The notes below the pieces were generated by a model that saw only the letters and a list, made by a program, of their open reading frames with translations, had not been told where the DNA came from and ran no database searches. A stretch of 64,000 bases of DNA from an uncultured Eubacteriales bacterium (lineage in GTDB: Bacteria > Bacillota > Clostridia > Oscillospirales > CAG-272). Where the stretch lies: assembly GCA_934486825.1 (NCBI GenBank), contig CAKSQF010000011.1, positions 1 through 64,000 of the forward strand, read 5' to 3'. A program made the position numbers and the translations under genes. Numbering within the stretch: position 1 is the stretch's first letter; each line of letters opens with the position of its first letter. Below are positions 17,472-25,087 of this stretch, piece by piece.

Positions 17472-18662
17472 TTACCAGTTGACCCTCCAGCGTCCGCTTA
17501 TTTCTCCGTTTGCATTGCTTGCTGCGGTCGCGCTTGCGACTTTGACGGATGTCTCACGCTTTTTTGCGAGCATATCGTCGAACAGTGCATTGTCCATGGG
17601 AAGATCGACCCACGAACCGGTCCACGAAGAGAGATACGCGGCATTTGCGAGAGTCAGCATGTTTATGCCCTCTCTGCCGTCGGCAATCGGCGGGGTATCA
17701 TTCAGAATCGACATTGCAAATGCCGAAAGAACCTCCGCATGGGCATTGGGAACAGGATCGGCAGTATATTCGCCTACGGTTGGCTTTATTGTGCAGGATG
17801 AATCGGCAGCCGAAAAGCAATATTCGCGCTCGGAGAAGTCAAGCATGTAAAAGGTGATCTTTCCCGATTCGATAACGAGCTTCCCGCGGTCACCGACGAT
17901 CTCAAGCCTGTTTGTTCCCGGATATTCTCCGGTTGTCGTGACAAACTGAGCCTGCGCACCGTTTGCATAATCCATTATTATGGTTGCGCGATCCTCAACT
18001 TCGACGTCGTGATAGTGTCCTTCGTCGCATGTCGCAAATACTCTTTGCGGCATGCCGAATATCCATTGCAGGATGTCAAGATTGTGAGGCGCCTGATTGA
18101 GCAGGACCCCGCCGCCTTCGCCCGAAAACGTCCCGCGCCACGAACCGCTGTTGTAATAGCTTTGCGTGCGGTACCAGTTGGTAATTATCCAGCTCAGACG
18201 CTTGGGAACCCCGAGAGCGCCCGATTCCACAGTTTTTTTTGCCTTGATAAAAAGCGGATCGGTTCGCTGATTGAACATTATGCCGAATTTCATCCCCGAC
18301 TTTTCGGCGGCTCTGTTCATAGCAAGTACAGCCGAACAGCAGACGCCCGCCGGTTTTTCGGTCATGACATTAAGACCGCTTTCAAACGCCGAAATCGCTA
18401 TCGGAGGGTGAAAATAATGTGGTGTGGCAATGATGACCGCATCTACAAGTCCCGACCCGAACATGGAAAGGTGATCGGAAAAGCGTGCAACCTCCGGAAA
18501 ATGCTCCTTTGCGAATTCAAGACGCAACGGATCCGTATCGCAGACCGCCGTAAGCACTCCGCCTCTGACCCTGCCTTTGTAAAGATTCATTGCATGAGCC
18601 GAACCCATGTTGCCTATGCCGACTATACCGAATCTGACCACGCGGTTTTCAGTTGTATCCAT
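17472..18662 (-). CDS. Gfo/Idh/MocA-family NAD(P)-dependent oxidoreductase
   Basis: A 396-residue sugar dehydrogenase-type protein: N-terminal Rossmann fold with GIVGIGNMGSAHAMN (about 13-27), the EKPAG motif carrying the family's catalytic Lys, and a C-terminal alpha/beta domain with a GGGVLLNQAPHNLD stretch (catalytic-site His in the family). It is the last gene of the minus-strand hexuronate operon, 16 bases after kdgK, which suggests oxidation or epimerisation of a uronate or derived sugar. The substrate cannot be read from sequence. Confidence 0.9.
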   Translation of the reverse strand: MDTTENRVVRFGIVGIGNMGSAHAMNLYKGRVRGGVLTAVCDTDPLRLEFAKEHFPEVARFSDHLSMFGSGLVDAVIIATPHYFHPPIAISAFESGLNVMTEKPAGVCCSAVLAMNRAAEKSGMKFGIMFNQRTDPLFIKAKKTVESGALGVPKRLSWIITNWYRTQSYYNSGSWRGTFSGEGGGVLLNQAPHNLDILQWIFGMPQRVFATCDEGHYHDVEVEDRATIIMDYANGAQAQFVTTTGEYPGTNRLEIVGDRGKLVIESGKITFYMLDFSEREYCFSAADSSCTIKPTVGEYTADPVPNAHAEVLSAFAMSILNDTPPIADGREGINMLTLANAAYLSSWTGSWVDLPMDNALFDDMLAKKRETSVKVASATAASNANGEISGRWRVNW

Positions 18663-18678
18663 AACCTACCTCTTGAAA

Positions 18679-19692
18679 TTACCTTGCAAGTCTGCCCGAT
18701 CTGCCGTTTCTTACGAGCTCGTCGATCTCGCCCGCCGTAGCGGTACTGAAATCGCCTTCTATCGAGTGCTTCAGCACTCCTGCCGCCGCCGCATATTCGA
18801 TCGTGTATTTCGGGTCCTTTCCGGTAAGTACACAATAGAGCAGACCTGCGGCAAACGCATCGCCGCCGCCGACTCTGTCTACTATGTGTATCGGATATTC
18901 GACCGAGAAAAAGCTTTCACCGAAATTACGGTCGTACAGCATTGCCGAAAAGCAGTTGTCGAAGGAGGATATGCTTTTTCTCATTGTGATTACCACTTTT
19001 GCGATTCCGAATCGCTCGGACATCTGTTTTGCAACGGCAATGATTCTTTCATGTTCGTCTTTAATATCGTCCGCCGCTACGCCGAACAGGATTTTGCAGT
19101 GCTCCTCGTTTGCAATGAGTATGTCAATGCCGGGAATAAGTCCGGAAATACAGTTGCCTGCTTTTTCGGCTGACCACAGCTTGCCTCTGAAGTTCAGATC
19201 AAATGATACCGTGACGCCGCGTCTCTTTGCCGCCGCAACGGCATCCGAGACTTCTTTGCGACAGCTCTCCGACAGAGCGGGCGTAATGCCCGACAGATGT
19301 ATCGCTTTCGTGTCCGAAAGGAGAGTATCCCAGTCAAATTCCGAGCTGTCCGATTCGGCTATCGAACTGCCGGCACGGTCGTAGACCACGCGGGACGGAC
19401 GTGCGTCCGCGCCCTTTTCAAGGTAGTATATACCCAGTCTGTTTCCGCCGCGTACAACCCCGTCGCAGTCAACGCCGTATTTGCGGATAGCCGCAATCGC
19501 GGCATCGCCGAGCAGCCCCGATGGGATTTTTGATACAAACGCCGTTTTAAGTCCCATGCAGGAAGCCGATACCGCAACGTTTGCTTCGCAACCGCCGAAG
19601 CAGGCATCAAAGCTGTCTGCCTGTATTATCCGTCTGGCTCCTGCGGGAGACAGCCTGAGCAAAAGCTCTCCGAATGTAATTATGTCTGTCAT
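18679..19692 (-). CDS. kdgK: 2-keto-3-deoxygluconate kinase (PfkB family)
   Basis: PfkB-family sugar kinase of 337 residues. It opens ITFGELLLRLSP with the FGGCEANVAVSAS signature and has the PfkB signature GGGDAFAAGLL with the catalytic Asp near its C terminus. In this operon, beside KDPG aldolase, mannonate dehydratase and a mannonate-type reductase, KDG is the expected substrate: KDG + ATP to KDPG. The start at 19692 (MTDIITFGE) is preferred to a longer frame that would run into the previous gene's end. Substrate from context; family firm. Confidence 0.9.
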   Translation of the reverse strand: MTDIITFGELLLRLSPAGARRIIQADSFDACFGGCEANVAVSASCMGLKTAFVSKIPSGLLGDAAIAAIRKYGVDCDGVVRGGNRLGIYYLEKGADARPSRVVYDRAGSSIAESDSSEFDWDTLLSDTKAIHLSGITPALSESCRKEVSDAVAAAKRRGVTVSFDLNFRGKLWSAEKAGNCISGLIPGIDILIANEEHCKILFGVAADDIKDEHERIIAVAKQMSERFGIAKVVITMRKSISSFDNCFSAMLYDRNFGESFFSVEYPIHIVDRVGGGDAFAAGLLYCVLTGKDPKYTIEYAAAAGVLKHSIEGDFSTATAGEIDELVRNGRSGRLAR

Positions 19693-19715
19693 TATGTCGT
19701 AGTTTTGCCTTTCTT

Positions 19716-20330
19716 TTATTTGAGCGAGTTCACAAGTCCGACCGCGTTTGCACATTTTGCCGCTATGTCGTCATAGCTTCCGCTCATCATGAATGATCCG
19801 CCGCAGGCGATGACTCTCGGATTGGACAGATATTCGATCAGATTTGATTCGTTTATGCCGCCTGTCGGCATGAAGGTCACCTGCGGGAATGCGGCAGACA
19901 GTGCCTTTATCGTTTTGAGTCCGCCGTACTGCTCGGACGGAAAGAATTTTATAAGCTCTATTCCGTGATCGAGTACGTTCATTATCTCGGTCGGCGTTAC
20001 ACATCCGGGAATGTACGGGATGTCTGCGCCGATACATATGTCATGTACCTGCTCCGAATAGCCGGGGCTTACAATGAATTTCGCTCCGCATTCGATCGCC
20101 GCTTCTGCCTGCGATGCTCTGGTTACCGTCCCCGCTCCGACTGCCATGTCCGGGAAGGTCATGGCACCGAGCTTTATGGCTTCTGCGGCAAATTCGGTGC
20201 GGAAGGTTATCTCCGCAACCGGGAGTTTGCCGCTGAGCATGGCTCCGAAGGTTGGGAGGATGCTTTCGGGTTTGTGAAAGGTTACGACAGGTACTATACG
20301 TGTCTGTCTGATTGCTTCAAGTGCTTCCAT
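19716..20330 (-). CDS. eda: KDPG aldolase (2-keto-3-deoxy-6-phosphogluconate aldolase)
   Basis: A 204-residue class I aldolase cleaving KDPG to pyruvate and glyceraldehyde-3-phosphate. Visible are E40 in the AEITFRT motif, GAGTVT, PGCVTPTEI and the Schiff-base Lys K128 in IKFFPSE, with GGI near the C terminus. The start at 20330 (MEALEAIRQ) is chosen because a GGAG site lies 10 bases before it; a 16-residue longer frame has no such site. It lies between the SDR reductase and kdgK and completes the lower uronate pathway. Confidence 0.93.
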   Translation of the reverse strand: MEALEAIRQTRIVPVVTFHKPESILPTFGAMLSGKLPVAEITFRTEFAAEAIKLGAMTFPDMAVGAGTVTRASQAEAAIECGAKFIVSPGYSEQVHDICIGADIPYIPGCVTPTEIMNVLDHGIELIKFFPSEQYGGLKTIKALSAAFPQVTFMPTGGINESNLIEYLSNPRVIACGGSFMMSGSYDDIAAKCANAVGLVNSLK

Positions 20331-20355
20331 TTTTGTTATTCTCCGTTCGTTTTTT

Positions 20356-21201
20356 TCAGACTCCGCTGTATGCGGCAAATCCGCCGTCTACCGGGATGAC
20401 CGTTCCGGTGACAAATCCGCTTGCACGGTCATCGGACAGCCAAAGAAGGGTGCCGATCAGGTCGTCAACCTCTCCGAAACGCCCAAGCGGAGTGTGCGCA
20501 AGTATCTTTTCGGTTCTTGCGGTCGGATTGCCTTTGTCGTCGTAAAGGAGCGCACGGTTCTGATTTGTGACAAAGAATCCCGGAGCAATTGCGTTGACTC
20601 TGATGTTTACCGGAGCAAAATGAACCGCAAGCCACTGCGTGAAGTTGGATATGCCTGCCTTGGCGGCAGAGTATGCCGGAATCTTGGTGAGCGGTCTGAA
20701 CGCATTCATCGACGAAATGTTGATGATGTTTCCGCCTGTTTTTACCATCGATTCGGCAAAGACCTGCGTCACGAGGAACGCCGAAACAATGTTGAGCCTG
20801 AACACAAATTCAAGACCGTCGGATGAAAGATCGAAAAAGCTTTTTACTTCGTCCGGCAGATCGGAGGTCATGTATTCGTTGTCGGTCGTGGCGCGGGGAT
20901 TGTTTCCGCCCGCACCGTTTATGAGAAAGTTTACCGGTCCGAACCGACTTTCAATCAGCTCTTTGGCGGCAATGATCGAAGCCTTGCTCAGACAGTCTGT
21001 CTTTATCGCTATCGCATTTTCGCCGATGGCAGCGGCAACACGCTCTGCCGCCGCTTCGTCAATGTCAAGAATGGCTACCTTCGCACCACATTCGGAAAGC
21101 GCCTCGGCAAAGCGGCTCATGAGAACGCCTCCCGCACCCGTTATCGCAACAACCTTGTCGGTAAGGTCCACGCTGAATGGTATATTTACTCTTTTGTTCA
21201 T
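20356..21201 (-). CDS. SDR-family oxidoreductase, probable D-mannonate/fructuronate reductase
   Basis: A 281-residue classical short-chain dehydrogenase: cofactor motif near VVAITGAGGVLMSRFAEAL (about 16-34), NGAGG, the catalytic Ser in INISSMNAF and the Tyr-Lys pair in PAYSAAKAG, then the PG-x-F active-site lid. In many Clostridia an SDR protein directly downstream of uxuA replaces the unrelated UxuB and interconverts D-fructuronate and D-mannonate with NAD(H); gene order here supports that. There is a 67-base gap to uxuA. Confidence 0.85.
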   Translation of the reverse strand: MNKRVNIPFSVDLTDKVVAITGAGGVLMSRFAEALSECGAKVAILDIDEAAAERVAAAIGENAIAIKTDCLSKASIIAAKELIESRFGPVNFLINGAGGNNPRATTDNEYMTSDLPDEVKSFFDLSSDGLEFVFRLNIVSAFLVTQVFAESMVKTGGNIINISSMNAFRPLTKIPAYSAAKAGISNFTQWLAVHFAPVNIRVNAIAPGFFVTNQNRALLYDDKGNPTARTEKILAHTPLGRFGEVDDLIGTLLWLSDDRASGFVTGTVIPVDGGFAAYSGV

Positions 21202-21268
21202 TTGTATTGCTTCCTTTCCATGAAATTACGGATTTTCCCTCGGACGATAAAAGTCCGAAAAAGGATTT

Positions 21269-22318
21269 TTATCCCTTTTTACCGTCAGCCTTTTCGACTG
21301 CTTCGAAAAGACCGTTGAGATATGCGGCACCCAGCGCACGGTCGTACAGACCGTAGCCCGGTTTGCCGTCCTCACCCCATATGTTCCTTCCGTGGTCGGG
21401 GCGTACATAGCCGTCAAAGCCGCCGTCGTGAAGTGCCTTCACGATTTCGTAAAGATCAAGTGATCCGTCAGCCGACAGATGCCCTGTTTCGGCAAACGAC
21501 CGCTCACCCGTGTAGATAATGTTTCTGAGGTGCGCAAAATGTATCCTTCCGTCTTTCGCAAACTCGTACGCCATCGAGACAAGGTCGTTGGAACTGTCCG
21601 CACCGAGCGAACCGGTGCAGAAGGTTATTCCGTTTGCCTTTGAAGGCACCGCTTCGAAAAGGCGGATGTAATCCTCTCTGTGGGAAATGATGCGCGGTAA
21701 GCCGAAAATATCCCACGGCGGGTCGTCCGGATGAATTGCCATGTTCATTCCGACCTCGTCGCAGACCGGTATTACCGCTTTGAGAAAATATACGAGGTTT
21801 GCAAACAGATCATCATGTGACATTCCCGAATATGCGCCGATGAGCGACGATATCTGCTCGGGAGTGTATGATTCGTCCCAACCCGGAAGGGAAAGCTTTT
21901 TCGGATCAAGTGAAGTTATGGCTTTGTGATCGTAGGACAGTGAATCTGAGCCGTCGTCATTTTTGCTGTGCAAATCGGTACGGAGCCAGTCAAATACAGG
22001 CATGAAATTGTAGCAGATGCATTTAACACTGTGCGCGGCAAGACGGCGGACATTTTCACAGTACGCTTCGATGTATCTGTCTCTTGTGGGCAGACCGAGC
22101 TTTATGTCCTCGTGAACCGGAACCGATTCGATGACTTCCATTTCAAGCCCGGAACCGTTTGATAGAGTTTTCAGACCTTCGATTGCCTCATTGCTCCAGA
22201 CCTCGCCGACCGGGACCGAATAAACCGCGGTCACAACGCCCGTCATCCCGGGGATCTGTTTTATGTCGGTAAGTGATATCGGGTCGGACTCGCCGTACCA
22301 CCTGAATGTCATTTTCAT
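21269..22318 (-). CDS. uxuA: Mannonate dehydratase
   Basis: A 349-residue TIM-barrel enzyme converting D-mannonate to 2-keto-3-deoxygluconate. The MTFRWYGESDPISLTDIKQIPGMTGVV opening is a UxuA hallmark (shown in part), followed by CYNFMPVFDWLRTDL, NMAIHPDDPPW and HFAHLRN, and the closing YVRPDHGR-x-WGE with metal-ligand His and Asp residues. The usual family metal is Fe2+ or Mn2+. It is the second gene of the operon, 33 bases after the phosphoribosyltransferase. Glucuronate isomerase (UxaC) is not in the window. Confidence 0.96.
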   Translation of the reverse strand: MKMTFRWYGESDPISLTDIKQIPGMTGVVTAVYSVPVGEVWSNEAIEGLKTLSNGSGLEMEVIESVPVHEDIKLGLPTRDRYIEAYCENVRRLAAHSVKCICYNFMPVFDWLRTDLHSKNDDGSDSLSYDHKAITSLDPKKLSLPGWDESYTPEQISSLIGAYSGMSHDDLFANLVYFLKAVIPVCDEVGMNMAIHPDDPPWDIFGLPRIISHREDYIRLFEAVPSKANGITFCTGSLGADSSNDLVSMAYEFAKDGRIHFAHLRNIIYTGERSFAETGHLSADGSLDLYEIVKALHDGGFDGYVRPDHGRNIWGEDGKPGYGLYDRALGAAYLNGLFEAVEKADGKKG

Positions 22319-22351
22319 TTTTCGTGTGTTTACCTTTCATTCTTACGGTTG

Positions 22352-22909
22352 TCAGCCTATTATGTCGCCGTTTGCATTGAAAAGCGGGAGCTTTTCAAGA
22401 TATGTGATGTCGGGGCGCTCCTGAGCCTCCCCCTCGGCAAGGATTGCCATTCTTCCGACAATGTTTCCGCCCGCCTTTTCAACCAGCTTTTCGATTGCAA
22501 GCAGTGATTGACCGGTGGATATAACGTCATCGACAATAAGTACACGCTTTCCGTTCATCATTTCGGCATCCTTGCCGTCAATGAAAAGATGTTGGGTTGC
22601 CATTGTGGTAATCGAATGAACCTCGACGCCGAATACGTCTGTCATGTACAGCTTTTTCCCCTTGCGGGCGATTATGTACTTGGAATCTCCGTTCTGTCTT
22701 GCCATCTCGTGTGCAAGCGGGATTCCTTTTGCCTCTGCGGTAATCAGAACATCATACTCGGGAGCCTTTTTGAGAAGCTCGCGTGCGCATGCGACGGTAA
22801 GCTCGGGATCGCCGAAGATTACAAATCCCGCAATGTAAAGCTCGTCGTTTACCGGACAGAGCGGCAGTGCTCTTTTGAGTCCCGCTACATTGATTTCATA
22901 GTATTTCAT
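22352..22909 (-). CDS. Type I phosphoribosyltransferase, adenine/xanthine PRTase-like
   Basis: A 185-residue protein with the PRPP-binding motif VLIVDDVISTGQS near 122-134, plus ITAEAKGIPLAHEMA (the flexible-loop region of adenine-type PRTases) and GEAQ-x-RPDI. Such proteins make nucleotides from a purine base and PRPP, and some act as purine-responsive regulators. It is the promoter-proximal gene of the hexuronate operon, which is an unexpected setting; the short gap to uxuA implies co-transcription. Base specificity is unresolved. Confidence 0.85.
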   Translation of the reverse strand: MKYYEINVAGLKRALPLCPVNDELYIAGFVIFGDPELTVACARELLKKAPEYDVLITAEAKGIPLAHEMARQNGDSKYIIARKGKKLYMTDVFGVEVHSITTMATQHLFIDGKDAEMMNGKRVLIVDDVISTGQSLLAIEKLVEKAGGNIVGRMAILAEGEAQERPDITYLEKLPLFNANGDIIG

Positions 22910-22962
22910 TTCAGTCTACCTCTTTTTCGGATGCTCGGCAAATAATGCCGTAACTACGGTTT

Positions 22963-22990
22963 ATTATAGCACAGTTCTTGTCAAAATGGA
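22963..22990 (-). promoter_or_regulatory. Promoter of the PRTase-uxuA-eda-kdgK operon
   Basis: On the minus strand an extended -10 box TGC-TATAAT (TATAAT at 22963-22968). A TTGACA (22979-22984) lies only 10 bases upstream and is too close to act as the -35 of this box, so an extended-10 promoter is assumed. Confidence 0.55.
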
Positions 22991-23030
22991 ATAGTTTTTT
23001 GTTTTTTTAAACAAAAGAGAAAATAAAATA

Positions 23031-23074
23031 GTGGAATTAAACAATTTGCGCCACTACATATTGTTTAATTTCAC
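23031..23074. repeat. Long inverted repeat upstream of the hexuronate operon
   Basis: Arms 23031-23045 and 23060-23074 pair over 15 bases with one mismatch (inner 11 bases AATTAAACAAT / ATTGTTTAATT perfect) around a 14-base centre. It lies about 70-110 bases upstream of the operon's likely transcription start, between two terminator/promoter zones. Operator or structural hairpin; no T-run beyond. Confidence 0.6.
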
Positions 23075-23119
23075 CAAAAAGAGCTTGTGCGGATTGATAG
23101 CCTGCCGCTTTACGGCGGC

Positions 23120-23153
23120 AAAAAATGCCACCGTTCAGGCGGTGGCATTTTTT
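23120..23153 (-). terminator. Terminator of the solute-binding protein gene
   Basis: Perfect stem AAAAAATGCCACCG / CGGTGGCATTTTTT with a 6-base loop, past the stop codon at 23184; T-run on the minus strand. Confidence 0.88.
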
Positions 23154-23183
23154 ACAGATTATAAACCCGATCCGGGATCAATG

Positions 23184-24719
23184 TCATTCGTTTGCCGAAA
23201 GACCATTGATGTCTTCCTGAATTTCGGTAAGAGCGTCGTTGTACTTTGTGGAAACGCGGCTAAGCATGTTACCAAATTTCTTTCCGGTAACATTGTTACG
23301 CAGGAAAGAGCCCATTCCGTTGAACTGCTGGCAGAACTGCCAGATGTAAAGGAAGTCGGAGTAAACCTTTTCGCTCATCATGTCGATCATTTCGGCTGCG
23401 CCCTGGTCACGGGAGTAGAGATACTTGAGAGCGGTATCATAGTATACCGGACGGATATCCTTGTAGCTGTAGTAAGCGAGGAGCTCAAGAGTTGCCGCGG
23501 ATGCCGCAATTCTGGACGAAGAGCGGTTGATACCGTAGAGCTGTACGCCGTCGTGAACGGACGAACGGTAATCTGCTGTTTCGGTAAGCTTCGGGCAGGG
23601 AATAATGCTGTATTCGTCCTGCATGTCGCTCAGATAAAGCTCAGCCTGGTTAAGACGTGCGCTTACAAATACCGAGTTGCCGCTTGCGAAGTCGGTAAGA
23701 GCGGTTTTATAGTCACCTACATAGTTGTAGACGTAGCCGCTGTTGATAAGATCATAGCAAGCCTGCATGAAGTTGATAAGGGTTACGTTGTTTTCGTTGA
23801 AGGTCAGATTCATTGTACCGTCGTCGTTGCGGCTGCAGTACTCAACACCGGCAGCGATCGAAAGACCGTTGATGTTATCCCAGACGGGAAGAGCAAGACC
23901 GAGACGGTCGGTCGTGTTGACCTTGTCGTCGCCGTCATCCTCATAGCTCATCTGAGCCATCTTCATAAGGGTGGAATATGTCCACTTGCCGTCCTTGACG
24001 AGCTGATAGATGGGACCGTATTCAGCCAAGAGAAGTTCCTCATAGAGTCTGCTGTTTACAAAGAAGCAGTAGAAACCGCCCGAGTAACGCAGGCAGAGGT
24101 CACCGGTGAGCCAGTACTTTGCTTTTCCGCATGTCATGGCGTCGATGTAGTAGGATGACCAGTAGGGCTGATCGAAGTGGAAATAGTCGATCGGCTTTTC
24201 TTCGTTGTCGAAGAGGTTGCCGAGGTCGAGAAGAACGTCGTCAAGGCAGAGCTGGCAGTCGTCGTACTGACGTCCGCAGATTACGTCGTATGTATCGTCG
24301 TTTGCCTGCAGGCTGGTACGTACGGCGGAAGCGCGGAGACCGCCGGTCTCATAAGCGTTTACAACGATCGAAACACCGAGTTCCGCTTCAACGGTCGCGT
24401 TACGGTTTGCCACCGCTGCGTCAACCGCGTTGTCAAGGTCTGCGTCTTCCGACTTGATAGAGCGCAGGTGGAAGCCGTCGTTGTCGGTTTCTGCGATTGC
24501 GAAGCTGATCTCAACGGGCTCATCCTCGGTTCCGAAGGGAGCTTCCGCGAACGTCGGCTTTACAAGCGGATTGGAAGTAACCGGCGTTGTTCCGGGAGTA
24601 TTTCCGCCTTTTGTGGTGGTCGCGCCCGGCTTCGTCGGGTTCGCGCACGCAGAAAGTGTTGCCAGTGTGCAGATAACCATTATGGTGCAGAGCACAGCGG
24701 CAAGTATGCGTTTTTTCAT
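23184..24719 (-). CDS. Extracellular solute-binding lipoprotein of an ABC importer (sugar type)
   Basis: A 511-residue secreted protein: signal peptide with lipobox LSAC (Cys near residue 25), a Thr/Pro/Gly-rich linker, then a family-1-type solute-binding domain with YDVICGRQYDDCQL and a long helical C-terminal lobe. It would hang on the outer face of the membrane and capture a carbohydrate or oligosaccharide. No permease or ATPase lies beside it, so it is an orphan that must pair with a transporter elsewhere. It has its own promoter with an embedded palindrome and its own terminator. Confidence 0.88.
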   Translation of the reverse strand: MKKRILAAVLCTIMVICTLATLSACANPTKPGATTTKGGNTPGTTPVTSNPLVKPTFAEAPFGTEDEPVEISFAIAETDNDGFHLRSIKSEDADLDNAVDAAVANRNATVEAELGVSIVVNAYETGGLRASAVRTSLQANDDTYDVICGRQYDDCQLCLDDVLLDLGNLFDNEEKPIDYFHFDQPYWSSYYIDAMTCGKAKYWLTGDLCLRYSGGFYCFFVNSRLYEELLLAEYGPIYQLVKDGKWTYSTLMKMAQMSYEDDGDDKVNTTDRLGLALPVWDNINGLSIAAGVEYCSRNDDGTMNLTFNENNVTLINFMQACYDLINSGYVYNYVGDYKTALTDFASGNSVFVSARLNQAELYLSDMQDEYSIIPCPKLTETADYRSSVHDGVQLYGINRSSSRIAASAATLELLAYYSYKDIRPVYYDTALKYLYSRDQGAAEMIDMMSEKVYSDFLYIWQFCQQFNGMGSFLRNNVTGKKFGNMLSRVSTKYNDALTEIQEDINGLSANE

Positions 24720-24810
24720 ACATTTTCCTCCATATAGAAAATAAAATCATCGGATCGGATCCGGATGACGGATAAATCCGCACGCCGACTCGTATCCTTT
24801 TACACTCACA

Positions 24811-24838
24811 ATTATAGCATGATTTTCGAAAATGTCAA
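24811..24838 (-). promoter_or_regulatory. Promoter of the solute-binding protein gene with 12-bp palindrome
   Basis: On the minus strand TTGACA (24833-24838), 16-base spacer, TATAAT (24811-24816) with an extended TGC. The perfect palindrome ATTTTCGAAAAT (24822-24833) lies between the boxes. Confidence 0.72.
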
Positions 24839-24977
24839 ATCAAATTTGCGCTTTTTTCATTTCAATCGTAAAAATTGTTGTTTTTCACAATAATTCCGGA
24901 CGAAAAATGTGCAAAATGACAAAAGCCGAGCCACTTTGACTTTTGCCACGCGATTTGTAAACAGTTTGCGTTTCCTG
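24839..24977. other. Middle of the 368-base intergenic stretch 24720-25087
   Basis: The gap between the solute-binding protein and the metallopeptidase genes holds the two divergent promoters listed separately and the 5' leaders. Between them the sequence is AT-rich, and I see no gene, RNA structure or further repeat in it. Confidence 0.6.
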
Positions 24978-25006
24978 TTGACTTTTGTCGTTTGTTGTGA
25001 TAGAAT
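24978..25006 (+). promoter_or_regulatory. Promoter of the metallopeptidase lipoprotein gene
   Basis: TTGACT (24978-24983), 17-base spacer, TAGAAT (25001-25006), 82 bases before the chosen start. Confidence 0.68.
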
Positions 25007-25087
25007 ATTACGTGCGAAAGCATACATATTATAAAAGTGGAAAAGTTCAGCGGCGGTTTGCAGCCGCAGATCGGAGACAATATAATT

